Source of the DNA: Lampropedia puyangensis
GTDB taxonomy: Bacteria; Pseudomonadota; Gammaproteobacteria; Burkholderiales; Burkholderiaceae_C
DNA: 64,000 nt
Direction: 5' to 3'
NCBI RefSeq assembly: GCF_004833285.1
Contig: NZ_STFG01000002.1
Location: 248,001 to 312,000 of the forward strand
The position numbers were made by a program, and so were the translations under genes. The notes under the pieces are model-generated. The model had not been told where the DNA came from and ran no database searches. It saw only the letters and a program-made list of their open reading frames with translations. Below, piece by piece: positions 27,285 to 35,901 of the stretch; positions within the stretch are counted from its first letter, which is position 1; the number at the start of each line of letters is the position of its first letter.

Positions 27285-28223
27285 TTGAAAACGCTTATGA
27301 AGAAAAGCCATACAAATTTGAATAAATCTAGTGCTGCAGCATTGTGTGTGGCGCTGGTTGGTGTGTGTTTGGTGGGGGGGGCTCAGGCGCAAGTGGTTGT
27401 GCGTGGTAAAGATGTGCCAGTTGAAATCACAGTGACTGATATTGAGGCAGATGCTGCCGTATTGGCCCCAGAGGTGCGGCACCATGCCTTGTCTGACTCT
27501 CTCAAAATACAAGCAGCAGCCCAAGGTTTGTATGTCCGCGCAGCGTTGGCTGAGGAGGCGAAGAAGCAAAATTTGGCGCAATCGCCAATTGCTCAGGCAC
27601 GTCTGAAACAGGCCGAGCAAAAAGTATTGATGGACTTGTTGTTGGAAAATGTGGAAAAAACCAAGGCCCCGACTGAGGCGGACTTGCTCAAGTACGCGCA
27701 AACAGAATACAAGCTCAATCCGGAGCGTTTCAAGGTGCCCGCCGAGAAAGAGGCGAGTCACATTCTGATTTTGGGGGATACGCCAGAGGCGCAAAAACGC
27801 ATTAATGAACTTTATCAAGAGCTTGAGAAGGGTGCTGATTTTGGTGAGTTGGCGTTTGCTAATTCACAAGACCAACGCAGCGCAGCGCGCTATGGTTCCT
27901 TGGGGTATTTTGCTAAAGGAAAAATGGTTCCGGAGTTTGAAGAGGCGCTGGATGCCTTGAAGGATAAGGGCGCTTATTCGAAGCCCTTTAAAACACCATT
28001 TGGGTGGCATATCGTTCGCCTTGATGATGTACGCGAAGCGGGGAAGTTGCCTTTTGATGAGGTAAAGACCGATTTAATGGAGGCAGGTAAAGTGGCAGCC
28101 ATTAAGGATTTGCGCGATAACTTGATTCAAAAAGCTGCGCAGGCCAATACGCCTGATGAGGCTGCAATTGAGGCGCTTGCCGCTGAAAACAAGAAGCTGG
28201 CTGATCAAGGTCGCCAGAAGTAA
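27285..28223 (+). CDS. Exported parvulin-type peptidyl-prolyl isomerase
   Basis: 312 residues from TTG 27285, favoured because GAAGGTG ends 7 bp upstream; ATG 27297 would be too far from it. A signal peptide (VALVGVCLVGGAQA) precedes a SurA/PpiC-like N-terminal helical region. The rotamase domain is at about 155-255: 'ASHILILGDTPEAQKRINELYQELEKGADFGELAFANSQDQRSAARYGSLGYFAKGKMVPEFEEAL' and 'PFKTPFGWHIVRLDDV'. It likely folds envelope proteins, plausibly the surface protein directly upstream. An eight-G tract lies in the signal peptide codons (27372-27379). Confidence 0.85.
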   Translation: MKTLMKKSHTNLNKSSAAALCVALVGVCLVGGAQAQVVVRGKDVPVEITVTDIEADAAVLAPEVRHHALSDSLKIQAAAQGLYVRAALAEEAKKQNLAQSPIAQARLKQAEQKVLMDLLLENVEKTKAPTEADLLKYAQTEYKLNPERFKVPAEKEASHILILGDTPEAQKRINELYQELEKGADFGELAFANSQDQRSAARYGSLGYFAKGKMVPEFEEALDALKDKGAYSKPFKTPFGWHIVRLDDVREAGKLPFDEVKTDLMEAGKVAAIKDLRDNLIQKAAQANTPDEAAIEALAAENKKLADQGRQK

Positions 28224-28284
28224 TTACGTGGGCCTGGCTCAGTACAGTCGTGCTGAGTCATTTGTATTGGGGTTACGTAAAAAT

Positions 28285-28317
28285 AAAAAAAGCCGCTGTT
28301 TTCAGCGGCTTTTTTTT
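28285..28317. terminator. Terminator shared by the PPIase gene and a tRNA-Leu gene
   Basis: AGCCGCTG (28291-28298) and CAGCGGCT (28303-28310) with a TTTT loop, an A-run before and seven T after. It works in both directions, ending the PPIase gene on + and the tRNA on -. Confidence 0.85.
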
Positions 28318-28335
28318 ATCGAATACATGTGAACG

Positions 28336-28422
28336 TGGTGCCCAGGAGAGGACTCGAACCTCCACGGAGTTGCCCCCGCTAGCACCTGAAGCTAGTGCGT
28401 CTACCAATTTCGCCACCTGGGC
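28336..28422 (-). tRNA. tRNA-Leu (anticodon CAG), downstream copy
   Basis: The minus strand folds as an 87-nt tRNA. The acceptor stem GCCCAGG/CCTGGGC is followed by A and an encoded CCA. The D-arm contains GGTAGACGC. The anticodon stem CTAGC/GCTAG holds loop TTCAGGT (anticodon CAG). There is a long class II variable arm, and the T-arm holds GTTCGAGTCC. The sequence is identical to the copy at 28572-28658. Confidence 0.97.
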
Positions 28423-28532
28423 ACTTCAGTGCAAGCGCAAATTGTAGCGTACAAAAAGATGTTGTGGCTCAGGCCAAATGCAGGCGCTGCAAATAAAGAG
28501 GCTAAAAGCGCTTGTTTGCAGCGTTGAAAAAC

Positions 28533-28556
28533 AAAAAAGCCACTCAAATGAGTGAC
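28533..28556 (-). terminator. Terminator between the two tRNA-Leu genes
   Basis: On the minus strand GTCACTC-ATTT-GAGTGGC is followed by six T, ending the transcript of the upstream tRNA copy. Confidence 0.75.
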
Positions 28557-28571
28557 TTTTGTCGTTAAACT

Positions 28572-28658
28572 TGGTGCCCAGGAGAGGACTCGAACCTCCA
28601 CGGAGTTGCCCCCGCTAGCACCTGAAGCTAGTGCGTCTACCAATTTCGCCACCTGGGC
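28572..28658 (-). tRNA. tRNA-Leu (anticodon CAG), upstream copy
   Basis: Same 87-nt sequence as the copy at 28336-28422, with the CCA end encoded. Each copy has its own terminator. The 5' end lies only 45 bp from the divergent rnr start at 28704. Confidence 0.97.
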
Positions 28659-28703
28659 ACTTCAGGAAAGACAGCGATTGTAATCCAAAATAACGGATCT
28701 GTT

Positions 28704-31022
28704 TTGAATAAATCACATTTAATGCAAGAAATTGTCGGCGTTGTCCAAGGCCGACGTGAAGGACATGGGTTCGTGACCCCCGAAACCGGTGGTGACGACG
28801 TTTATCTTCCTCCAGAAGAAATGCGCCACTTGGTGCACCGCGATAGAGTTAGTGTGCGTGTGGTACGCATGGACCGCAAAGGCCGTGCTGAAGGCCATGT
28901 GCTTGATATTCTGGAGCGACCCACTAAAACCATCATTGGACGCTTGCTGCAGGAAAGTGGTACTTGGTTAGTGGCGCCGGAAGACCGGCGTTATGGGCAA
29001 GACATCATCGTGCCCGATGCGGCCACAGCCCACGCCAAGACGGGCCAAGTAGTCGTGGTGGAGCTGACAGAGCCACCAACCTTGCATGGCCAGCCTGTGG
29101 GGCGCATTACTGAAGTGCTGGGCGACGCCGATGATGCTGGTATGGAAATCGATATTGCCGTGCGCAAATACGATGTGCCACATGCGTTCTCAGAGGCGTG
29201 CCAAAAAGCGGCTGCGAAACTGCCCAGTACGGTGCGCCCAACGGATCGCAAGGGGCGTATTGACTTGCGCGATGTACCGCTGGTGACGATTGATGGGGAA
29301 GATGCACGCGATTTTGATGATGCCGTGTATTGCGAACCTGCTAAGGTGGGACGCGGCAAGGGCTGGCGGTTATTGGTCGCGATTGCTGACGTAAGCCATT
29401 ACGTCAAGTCAGGAGAGGCCATTGATGTGGACGCTTTTGAGCGTGCCACCAGCATTTACTTTCCACGCCGGGTGATTCCCATGCTGCCGGAAAAACTCTC
29501 CAACGGTTTGTGCTCGCTCAACCCTGGGGTGGACCGTTTGTGCATGGTGTGTGACATGCTGGTCAATGCCAAAGGTGAGGTGCAGGCCTACCAGTTTTAC
29601 CCTGCCGTGATGCACAGCCATGCGCGCATGACGTACATGCAAGTAGCCGATATTCTGGCCAACACCCGAGGGCCCTTGGCGCAGCAGTACGAAGCGCTAT
29701 TGCCTGAATTCTTGAATTTGAATGCGGTGTACCAAGCGTTGCTGGCTGCGCGCAAGTTGCGTGGAGCGGTTGACTTTGAAACGACAGAGACCCAAATTCT
29801 GTGTGATGACAATGGTCGGATTGCTCAAATTGTGCCGCGAACCCGCACGGAAGCACACCGCTTGATTGAGGAAGCCATGCTGGCCGCTAACGTGTGCGCG
29901 GCGGATTTTCTGCACAACAGCGGGCATGTGGGCATTTACCGTGTGCATGAGGGCCCCACCCCTGAGCGCCAGAACGTGCTGCGTGCCTATTTGAAAGCTT
30001 TGGGCATTGGTATAACGATTGGCGACGACCCCAAGCCGCAAGACTTTCAGGCCATTGCTGAGGCGACCAAGGACCGTGCGGATGCTCAGCAAATTCATAC
30101 GATGCTGCTGCGCTCGATGCAGCAGGCCATTTACACGCCACACAATAGCGGGCATTTTGGCTTGGCGTTTGACGCGTATACGCATTTCACCAGCCCCATT
30201 CGCCGCTACCCAGATTTGCTTGTGCACCGGGTGATCAAGGCTATTTTGACCAATGGCCAGTACCGCCTGCCAAGCATTCCGGTCGCGAATGCTTCGACCG
30301 ACCCATTCCGTAAGAAGCTGGCAGCGAAAGTGGCGCCACCTGAGCGTGCCTTGGCTGCGCAGCAGGGCGCATCAGCCAAGAAACGCAGCAAGCAGTTGCA
30401 GCCTGATTTTGAGGAAGTGCAAGCGTGGGAAGCAGCAGGCTTGCATTGCAGTGCGAATGAGCGCCGTGCTGATGAAGCCAGCCGCGACGTGGAGTCGTGG
30501 CTCAAATGCCAATACATGCGCGAGCATTTGGGCGAGGTGTTTGCGGGCACCGTGACGGCGGTAACGACGTTTGGCCTGTTTGTGACTTTGGATGCGATGT
30601 ATGTGGAAGGGTTGGTGCACATCACCGAGCTGGGCGGCGAGTATTTCCGTTACGACGAAGCGCGGCAGGAGCTGCGCGGTGAGCGCACAGGCACACGTTA
30701 TGCGGTGGGCACGCGGATGCGCATTCAAGTCAGCAGGGTAGATTTGGATGCCCGTAAGATCGATTTTGTACCTGCACAGGATGACATGGCGTTTAAGGGG
30801 GCTGCTGCGAATGGCCATGCCAAAGCAGTGCGTAAAAATGCCAAGCCCAACGGTCAGTGGTCTGAACGCTTGGATACCGGGGCAGATGCAGGCAACAGAC
30901 CTGGCAAAAACAAAGGGCGCCAAGGCGGGCGTGGCGGCAGTAGCCATCCTTCTGGCGGCGTTGCTAAAGCCTCGGCAAAAACGCCGCGCAAATCGGGCGC
31001 GCGCAAAAGTCGTAAACGCTGA
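28704..31022 (+). CDS. rnr: Ribonuclease R lacking the N-terminal helix-turn-helix domain
   Basis: 772 residues from TTG 28704. The protein begins directly in the first cold-shock/OB domain ('GVVQGRREGHGFVTPETGGDDVYLPPEEM'). A second OB domain follows, then the RNB catalytic domain ('VTIDGEDARDFDDAVYCEPA', 'SNGLCSLNPGVDRLCMVC', 'HFTSPIRRYPDLLVHR'), an S1 domain (about 610-690, 'FAGTVTAVTTFGLFVTLDAMYVEGLVH') and a Lys/Arg/Gly-rich tail. The enterobacterial HTH region is absent; upstream the frame runs into the tRNA gene. It degrades structured RNA 3'-5'. Confidence 0.93.
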   Translation: MNKSHLMQEIVGVVQGRREGHGFVTPETGGDDVYLPPEEMRHLVHRDRVSVRVVRMDRKGRAEGHVLDILERPTKTIIGRLLQESGTWLVAPEDRRYGQDIIVPDAATAHAKTGQVVVVELTEPPTLHGQPVGRITEVLGDADDAGMEIDIAVRKYDVPHAFSEACQKAAAKLPSTVRPTDRKGRIDLRDVPLVTIDGEDARDFDDAVYCEPAKVGRGKGWRLLVAIADVSHYVKSGEAIDVDAFERATSIYFPRRVIPMLPEKLSNGLCSLNPGVDRLCMVCDMLVNAKGEVQAYQFYPAVMHSHARMTYMQVADILANTRGPLAQQYEALLPEFLNLNAVYQALLAARKLRGAVDFETTETQILCDDNGRIAQIVPRTRTEAHRLIEEAMLAANVCAADFLHNSGHVGIYRVHEGPTPERQNVLRAYLKALGIGITIGDDPKPQDFQAIAEATKDRADAQQIHTMLLRSMQQAIYTPHNSGHFGLAFDAYTHFTSPIRRYPDLLVHRVIKAILTNGQYRLPSIPVANASTDPFRKKLAAKVAPPERALAAQQGASAKKRSKQLQPDFEEVQAWEAAGLHCSANERRADEASRDVESWLKCQYMREHLGEVFAGTVTAVTTFGLFVTLDAMYVEGLVHITELGGEYFRYDEARQELRGERTGTRYAVGTRMRIQVSRVDLDARKIDFVPAQDDMAFKGAAANGHAKAVRKNAKPNGQWSERLDTGADAGNRPGKNKGRQGGRGGSSHPSGGVAKASAKTPRKSGARKSRKR

Positions 31023-31074
31023 TGTGATGGGCTTTGAGTCGCTAAACCGTTGGGTTTAGCCGCTTTACTATCGC

Positions 31075-31115
31075 AAAAAAACAAGGCGCACTCCACAGTG
31101 CGCCTTGTTTTTTTT
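31075..31115. terminator. Bidirectional terminator between rnr and trkH
   Basis: A perfect 12-bp stem ACAAGGCGCACT (31081-31092) and AGTGCGCCTTGT (31097-31108) with a CCAC loop, flanked by A- and T-runs. Confidence 0.9.
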
Positions 31116-31185
31116 CGGCGATACCAACGCGCTTATGCGCACTGACGACTGGATATGCAATGCCAGCGAAAGATTTGACAGGCAT

Positions 31186-32700
31186 TTAACGCCGCCAGAA
31201 AGAGGGTAGCAAGAGCACCATGACGCTGAGAATTTCAAGACGGCCCAGCAACATAGCGAAAGAGCAAATAGAGAGCTGGAAATCGGTCATGAAGCTGTAG
31301 TTGCCTGAAGGCCCCACATCGGCTAAACCGATGCCGGCGCAGTTGATACTGGCCAGAATGGCAGAGAAGGCGGTCACGGGCTCAATGCCTGTCATGATCA
31401 GCAGCATGCTCAGCACAATGATGGAGCAGGTATAAAAAAGAATGAACGCCAAGATGGAAAAGATGACTTTGTTGTCCACCATATCGCCATTCATGCGCAC
31501 AGGGTTCATAACACGCGGGTGCACTAACCGAATCAATTCACGCTTGGCCTGCTGCAGCAAAATCAAGGCGCGGATCATTTTGATGCCGCCGCCCGTGGAG
31601 CCAGCACTGGAAGCGACGGAGGACAGCAACAACATCAACATGGGGGCGAAAATGGGCCAGTGCATATAGTCTGCCGTGGCGTAGCCGGTTGTGGTGGCCA
31701 GTGAAATGGTATTGAACATGCCGTAACGCAAGGCTTCGGGTAAGGCGTAAATGTTCTTCCACCATAGAAAAAGGCTGATGATGAGACCTCCTATAACCAG
31801 CGTGCCAATCGTGGCACGTACCTCCGCTTCGCGCCAAAATCCGCGCAAACTGCGCTTGCGCATGGCCACAAAATATAAGGCGAAGTTGCAACTGGCAATG
31901 AGCATGATGAGCGTAGAGATGGTTTCCAGTAGCGCGGAGTCGAAGTGCCCAAAGCTGCTGTCGTAAGAAGACAGGCCGCCTAAACTGACGGTGGTAAACA
32001 TGTGCATGAGGGCATCGACTGCGGGCATGCCTGCGACCCAATAGGCCAAGAAGCACAAGATAGACAAGCCCAGGTAAACCGACCATAAGCCTTTGGCGGT
32101 TTGGGTGATGCGCGGGGTGAGTTTGGTGTCTTTGATTGGGCCAGCGACTTCAGACTTGAAGACCTGACTGCCCCCGACTCCCAGCATTGGCAAAACGGCA
32201 ACGGCCAGAATCAGAATGCCCATGCCGCCTTGCCATTGCATGAAGGTGCGCCACATGTTGAGCGATAGTGGCAGCGTGTCCAGGCTTGTCAATACGGTGG
32301 CGCCACTGGTGCTCAGGCCTGAAACAGCTTCAAAATACGCGGGTGCTATGCCAATGGGGGCATTGATCTGGTGGGAAATCAACCAGATCGGGATAGCGGC
32401 AAATGCGGGCAGTAAAAACCAGACCGAGGTGACCAGCATAATGCCGTGGCGCGGCTGCAGTTCTTGGCGGCAATGGCGCAGGCGGTAAAAGCCCAAGGCA
32501 CCAGCAAACATGCCGATCAGCATGGGGAGGGCGTAGTCAGCCCAGAGTTGTTCTTTGCCCAATATGGATGTAGCCAGTGGCACGCAAAGTGTTGCTGAGA
32601 AGATGCCAAGCAGCCCACACAGCAGGCGCAGAACAGGCAGAAAGTCTTGCATGGTTGATGACGCGGTTGTGTAAATGCTGGTAGTGCCAGCATTTACCAT
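31186..32700 (-). CDS. trkH: Potassium uptake protein TrkH
   Basis: 504 residues if ATG 32700 is used, where ATG overlaps the trkA stop (TGATG) for coupling. ATG 32652 (MQDFLPVLRLL) gives the more usual N terminus. The four pore-loop repeats are visible in pieces such as 'FEAVSGLSTSGATVLTSLDTL', 'HMFTTVSLGGLSSYDSSFGHFDS', 'FNTISLATTTGYATADYMHWP' and 'ASINCAGIGLADVGPSGNYSFMTDFQ'. Inner-membrane K+ translocation subunit that works with TrkA encoded just upstream. Confidence 0.95.
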   Translation of the reverse strand: MVNAGTTSIYTTASSTMQDFLPVLRLLCGLLGIFSATLCVPLATSILGKEQLWADYALPMLIGMFAGALGFYRLRHCRQELQPRHGIMLVTSVWFLLPAFAAIPIWLISHQINAPIGIAPAYFEAVSGLSTSGATVLTSLDTLPLSLNMWRTFMQWQGGMGILILAVAVLPMLGVGGSQVFKSEVAGPIKDTKLTPRITQTAKGLWSVYLGLSILCFLAYWVAGMPAVDALMHMFTTVSLGGLSSYDSSFGHFDSALLETISTLIMLIASCNFALYFVAMRKRSLRGFWREAEVRATIGTLVIGGLIISLFLWWKNIYALPEALRYGMFNTISLATTTGYATADYMHWPIFAPMLMLLLSSVASSAGSTGGGIKMIRALILLQQAKRELIRLVHPRVMNPVRMNGDMVDNKVIFSILAFILFYTCSIIVLSMLLIMTGIEPVTAFSAILASINCAGIGLADVGPSGNYSFMTDFQLSICSFAMLLGRLEILSVMVLLLPSFWRR

Positions 32701-34259
32701 CAGAAAAATGTGGGTTTGACGCTGAAGGCTTTTTCCACTTCACGGACCAGCCGTTTGTGGGGCAGGAAAAAGACGATATGGTCGCCGGTTTCAATCACGG
32801 TATGGCGATTGGGGAAAATCACTTGCGGTTCGGCTGTTGCTGCTTGGTTGCTGCTTGTTTCTTCTGTGGATGGGGCACTTGGTGGCAAAGAGGTGTTGGG
32901 CGTCAATTCTGCCGTTGGGCTGGCATGCTCGTCAGGAGGGTCTTGCGCTGGTGGTGGCTCGCAAGCTTCCATTCCGCGTACGATCAAGCCCATGTGTACA
33001 TCACGAGGGAGTTTGAGCTCAGAGACTTTTTTGCCCACAACTTGGGATGTTTTTCGGTCGCCACGCACGACGATTTCCAGCGCTTCGGCTACGCCGCGGC
33101 GCAAGCTGTGCACGGCTTGAACGTCGCCATGGCGCACATAGGTAAAAAGTTCGCCGAGCATGGCCTGCGCGGGGGTCAGTGCGATATCAATTTGTGTGCC
33201 ATGCATCAAGTCGGCATAGCTGCGCTGGTTGATCAAGGCCAATACCCGCTTGGCGCCCATGCGCTTGGCCAGAAGGCAGGTCATGATGTTGTTTTCATCG
33301 TCCTCGGAAAGGGCCAGCAGCAGATCAATCTCTTCAATGCTTTCTTGTTCCAGAAAGTCCTCATCAGTGGCCTCAGCATGAAATGAAAGCACGTCGTCAG
33401 GGAGCTTGGCAGACAATGCCAGACTGCTATCGCGGTTGCGTTCAACCACTTTGATGCGGTAGTAGCCTTTGCGATGCTGGCTGAGTAGTTGGGCCAGTTT
33501 GAGCGCCACAATGCCCCCATCCACAATCATGATGCGGCGCACACTGGCTGCTGGTGCTTCGATGGGCTTGGTCAGTAGGGGCAATACCTCGGCGGCACTT
33601 TGACTGGTGGTGAGGATAAACACTTCATCATCTGGCTCAATGCGGGTAGAGCCTTCGCTGGCGACAAAACGGTCAGGCTGGTCAGCAAAACGACGGTAAA
33701 TGGCCACAATGCGCATTGGCAAATGCGGGTGCAGCGCACGAATTTCGGCGATGGTGCGACTGGTCATAGGGGCTGCAGCGCGTGCCCGAGCGGCTGTGAG
33801 GACGGCGCGGCCTTCGGCAAATTCCCGCACCTGCAGGGCTTGGGGGAATTCCACTAACTTGCTCAGATAGCGCGTCAACGAGTCTTCAGGGCGCAGACAT
33901 TGGTCAACCGCAAAGCCTTCAGGGCCAAGCAATTGACTGTCCTCCATCCAGGCGCCAGAGCGTACCCGTGCAATGCGGGCAGGAATGCGGAACACCATAT
34001 GGGCAATTTTGCAGCAAGCCAAGTTGGTTTCATCGGTGGAGGCGCAGGCGATGAGCAGGTCGGTGTCGTTGGCGCCGGCTTCTGCCAGCACAGCAGGGTC
34101 AATGCCATTGCCAGCCACGCCGCGCAAGTCAAAGCGCGATTCGAGTTCATGCAGCAGTGCGACATTGGTATCGATCACGGTGATGTCATTGCGCTCAAGC
34201 ACAAGGCTTTCGGCCACGGCCTGGCCAATGCGGCCGGCACCTAGAATAATGATTTTCAT
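32700..34259 (-). CDS. trkA: Trk system K+ regulatory protein TrkA with a low-complexity insertion
   Basis: 519 residues versus about 458 usual. Two RCK repeats each begin with a Rossmann motif ('MKIIILGAGRIGQAVAESL' at residue 1; 'IMIVDGGIVALKLAQLL' near 243). Between the RCK-C part ('VGKKVSELKLPRDVHMGLIVRGMEA') and 'VIFPNRHTVIETGDHIVFFLPHKRL' lies a Pro/Ser/Thr/Glu-rich insert of about 45 residues (around 425-470). TrkA binds NAD(H) and gates TrkH. The gene overlaps trkH, forming a two-gene unit. Confidence 0.93.
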   Translation of the reverse strand: MKIIILGAGRIGQAVAESLVLERNDITVIDTNVALLHELESRFDLRGVAGNGIDPAVLAEAGANDTDLLIACASTDETNLACCKIAHMVFRIPARIARVRSGAWMEDSQLLGPEGFAVDQCLRPEDSLTRYLSKLVEFPQALQVREFAEGRAVLTAARARAAAPMTSRTIAEIRALHPHLPMRIVAIYRRFADQPDRFVASEGSTRIEPDDEVFILTTSQSAAEVLPLLTKPIEAPAASVRRIMIVDGGIVALKLAQLLSQHRKGYYRIKVVERNRDSSLALSAKLPDDVLSFHAEATDEDFLEQESIEEIDLLLALSEDDENNIMTCLLAKRMGAKRVLALINQRSYADLMHGTQIDIALTPAQAMLGELFTYVRHGDVQAVHSLRRGVAEALEIVVRGDRKTSQVVGKKVSELKLPRDVHMGLIVRGMEACEPPPAQDPPDEHASPTAELTPNTSLPPSAPSTEETSSNQAATAEPQVIFPNRHTVIETGDHIVFFLPHKRLVREVEKAFSVKPTFF

Positions 34260-34427
34260 AGCAATAATGCTGCGCTGATGGAAATGGTCGGCATCATACT
34301 GAATGGATCGGCAGGGTGCTCTGCACAGGCTCTTGCATGTTTGCTAAGCCACAATTCCTGCACCCATATTGCGATTGTGGCGTATTCAGTGTTTTTCCCA
34401 TAGTGCGGCAACTTCAAGGAGCAGCGC

Positions 34428-35603
34428 ATGCGCACTTATACCGGTGTATTGGATGTGCCCGCAGGCTTGCCTGTTAGTGAGTTGGACACGCCAACGTTAG
34501 TGATTGATTTGGATGCGATGGAGCGCAATGTGGAGCAGATGGCTGCATTTGCTGCGGCACATGGTGTGCTATGGCGGCCACACGCGAAGATGCACAAGTG
34601 CGCGGCATTAGCCCGGCATTTGATTGAGGCCGGCGCGAGTGGTTGCTGTGTGCAGAAAGTGGCTGAAGCACAGGCCATGGCCGCTGGCGGTGTGACAGAT
34701 ATTTATATCAGCAATGAAGTGTTGGCCCACAGCAAACTCAAGCGTTTGGTGGCATTGGCGGCACAACTGCACGCTAGTGGCGGCCGTTTGGCTGTGGCAG
34801 CGGACAGTGTGCTGGCGGTAGAGGCATTGGCTGGGCATGTGCGCCAGCATGAGCAGTACCAAGGCCCCGCACCCGTAGATGTGTTGGTGGAATTCAATAT
34901 TGGGCAAAATCGCGCAGGGGTTCAAACTGCTAGCGAAGTGCTGATGTTGGCGCAGACGGTATCTGATGTGCCATCACTGCGTTTTGCGGGGCTGCATGCC
35001 TACCACGGTGGTGCTCAGCACATAGAGTCTGCTGTCGAACGCCACGCTGTCATGCAGCAGGCGTACGCTAAAGTGCACGAGGTGGTGCAGGTGTTGCGCG
35101 CGCACGGCTTGGATGTTGTGACGGTAACTGGCGCAGGAACAGGAACCTTTGCACTGGAGGCCGCCAGTGGCCTTTATACAGAACTGCAACCTGGCTCTTT
35201 TTTGCTGATGGATGCGCACTACGCATGCGTGCAGCCGGCTGCACAGCAACCGGTGTTTGAGCAGGCCTTATTTGTGAAAACGCAAGTGGTCTCGCGCGCA
35301 ACGCACCATGCCGTGGTCGATGCAGGCCATAAAAGCCATGCCATTGATTCGGGCCTGCCAATGGTCTGGAACGGCGGCGCACAGGTGCAGTACGGTTTTG
35401 GCAATGGAGGAGATGAGCATGGCCTTATTACCGCATTGGCAGGGGCAGAGCTGCCTGCATTGGGGGATGTTTTGTGGTTGGTGCCAGGCCATTGCGATCC
35501 AACGATCAATCTGCATGATGCGATGGTAGGCCTACGCGGTGGCTTGCTGCATGGCGTGGTCGAGCGTGTTTTCCAGGTCGATGCGCGTGGCGCTTTGTGG
35601 TGA
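34428..35603 (+). CDS. DSD1-type PLP enzyme (D-threonine aldolase / D-hydroxyaspartate dehydratase-like)
   Basis: 391 residues. 'LDTPTLVIDLDAMERNVEQMAAFA' and 'WRPHAKMHKCAALARHLIEAGASGCCVQKVAEAQAMA' with the PLP lysine (about residue 50) define the alanine-racemase-like fold III family acting on D-threonine or D-3-hydroxyaspartate. A metal site is suggested by 'WLVPGHCDPTINLHD' (His and Cys). A ribosome site AAGGAG precedes ATG 34428. It is transcribed away from trkA. Exact substrate unknown. Confidence 0.82.
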   Translation: MRTYTGVLDVPAGLPVSELDTPTLVIDLDAMERNVEQMAAFAAAHGVLWRPHAKMHKCAALARHLIEAGASGCCVQKVAEAQAMAAGGVTDIYISNEVLAHSKLKRLVALAAQLHASGGRLAVAADSVLAVEALAGHVRQHEQYQGPAPVDVLVEFNIGQNRAGVQTASEVLMLAQTVSDVPSLRFAGLHAYHGGAQHIESAVERHAVMQQAYAKVHEVVQVLRAHGLDVVTVTGAGTGTFALEAASGLYTELQPGSFLLMDAHYACVQPAAQQPVFEQALFVKTQVVSRATHHAVVDAGHKSHAIDSGLPMVWNGGAQVQYGFGNGGDEHGLITALAGAELPALGDVLWLVPGHCDPTINLHDAMVGLRGGLLHGVVERVFQVDARGALW

Positions 35604-35901
35604 GGCATGCGCAAGTCGCACACGCGGTGTAAGGTTCTGCGTTTAGTAACGTTCGCCACAAAAGGATGAAGGCGGTGTGTGGGACTCTGGTATAAACGCT
35701 GCTTTTGATGGGGCCAGCAGCATAGGCTTGCGACAAGTCTGAATGGGCGACGCATTCAAACAGTCCGCTGTGAGTCCGCAGTGGCAGACGTTTGCCAAGG
35801 CTTGTCTGCACTGGCTCAAGGAACGCTGGCAGATGGCTTTTGAGTTCTATCTACCTGCGGGTAGGTCCATCGTACGAATTATTTTTTTGAAGGTAGCACC
35901 A

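Noticed and set aside
32652-32700. Later trkH start at ATG 32652
   Set aside because: Not excluded, but the ATG at 32700 overlaps the trkA stop as in coupled genes, and no ribosome site supports 32652; kept as an alternative in the trkH entry.
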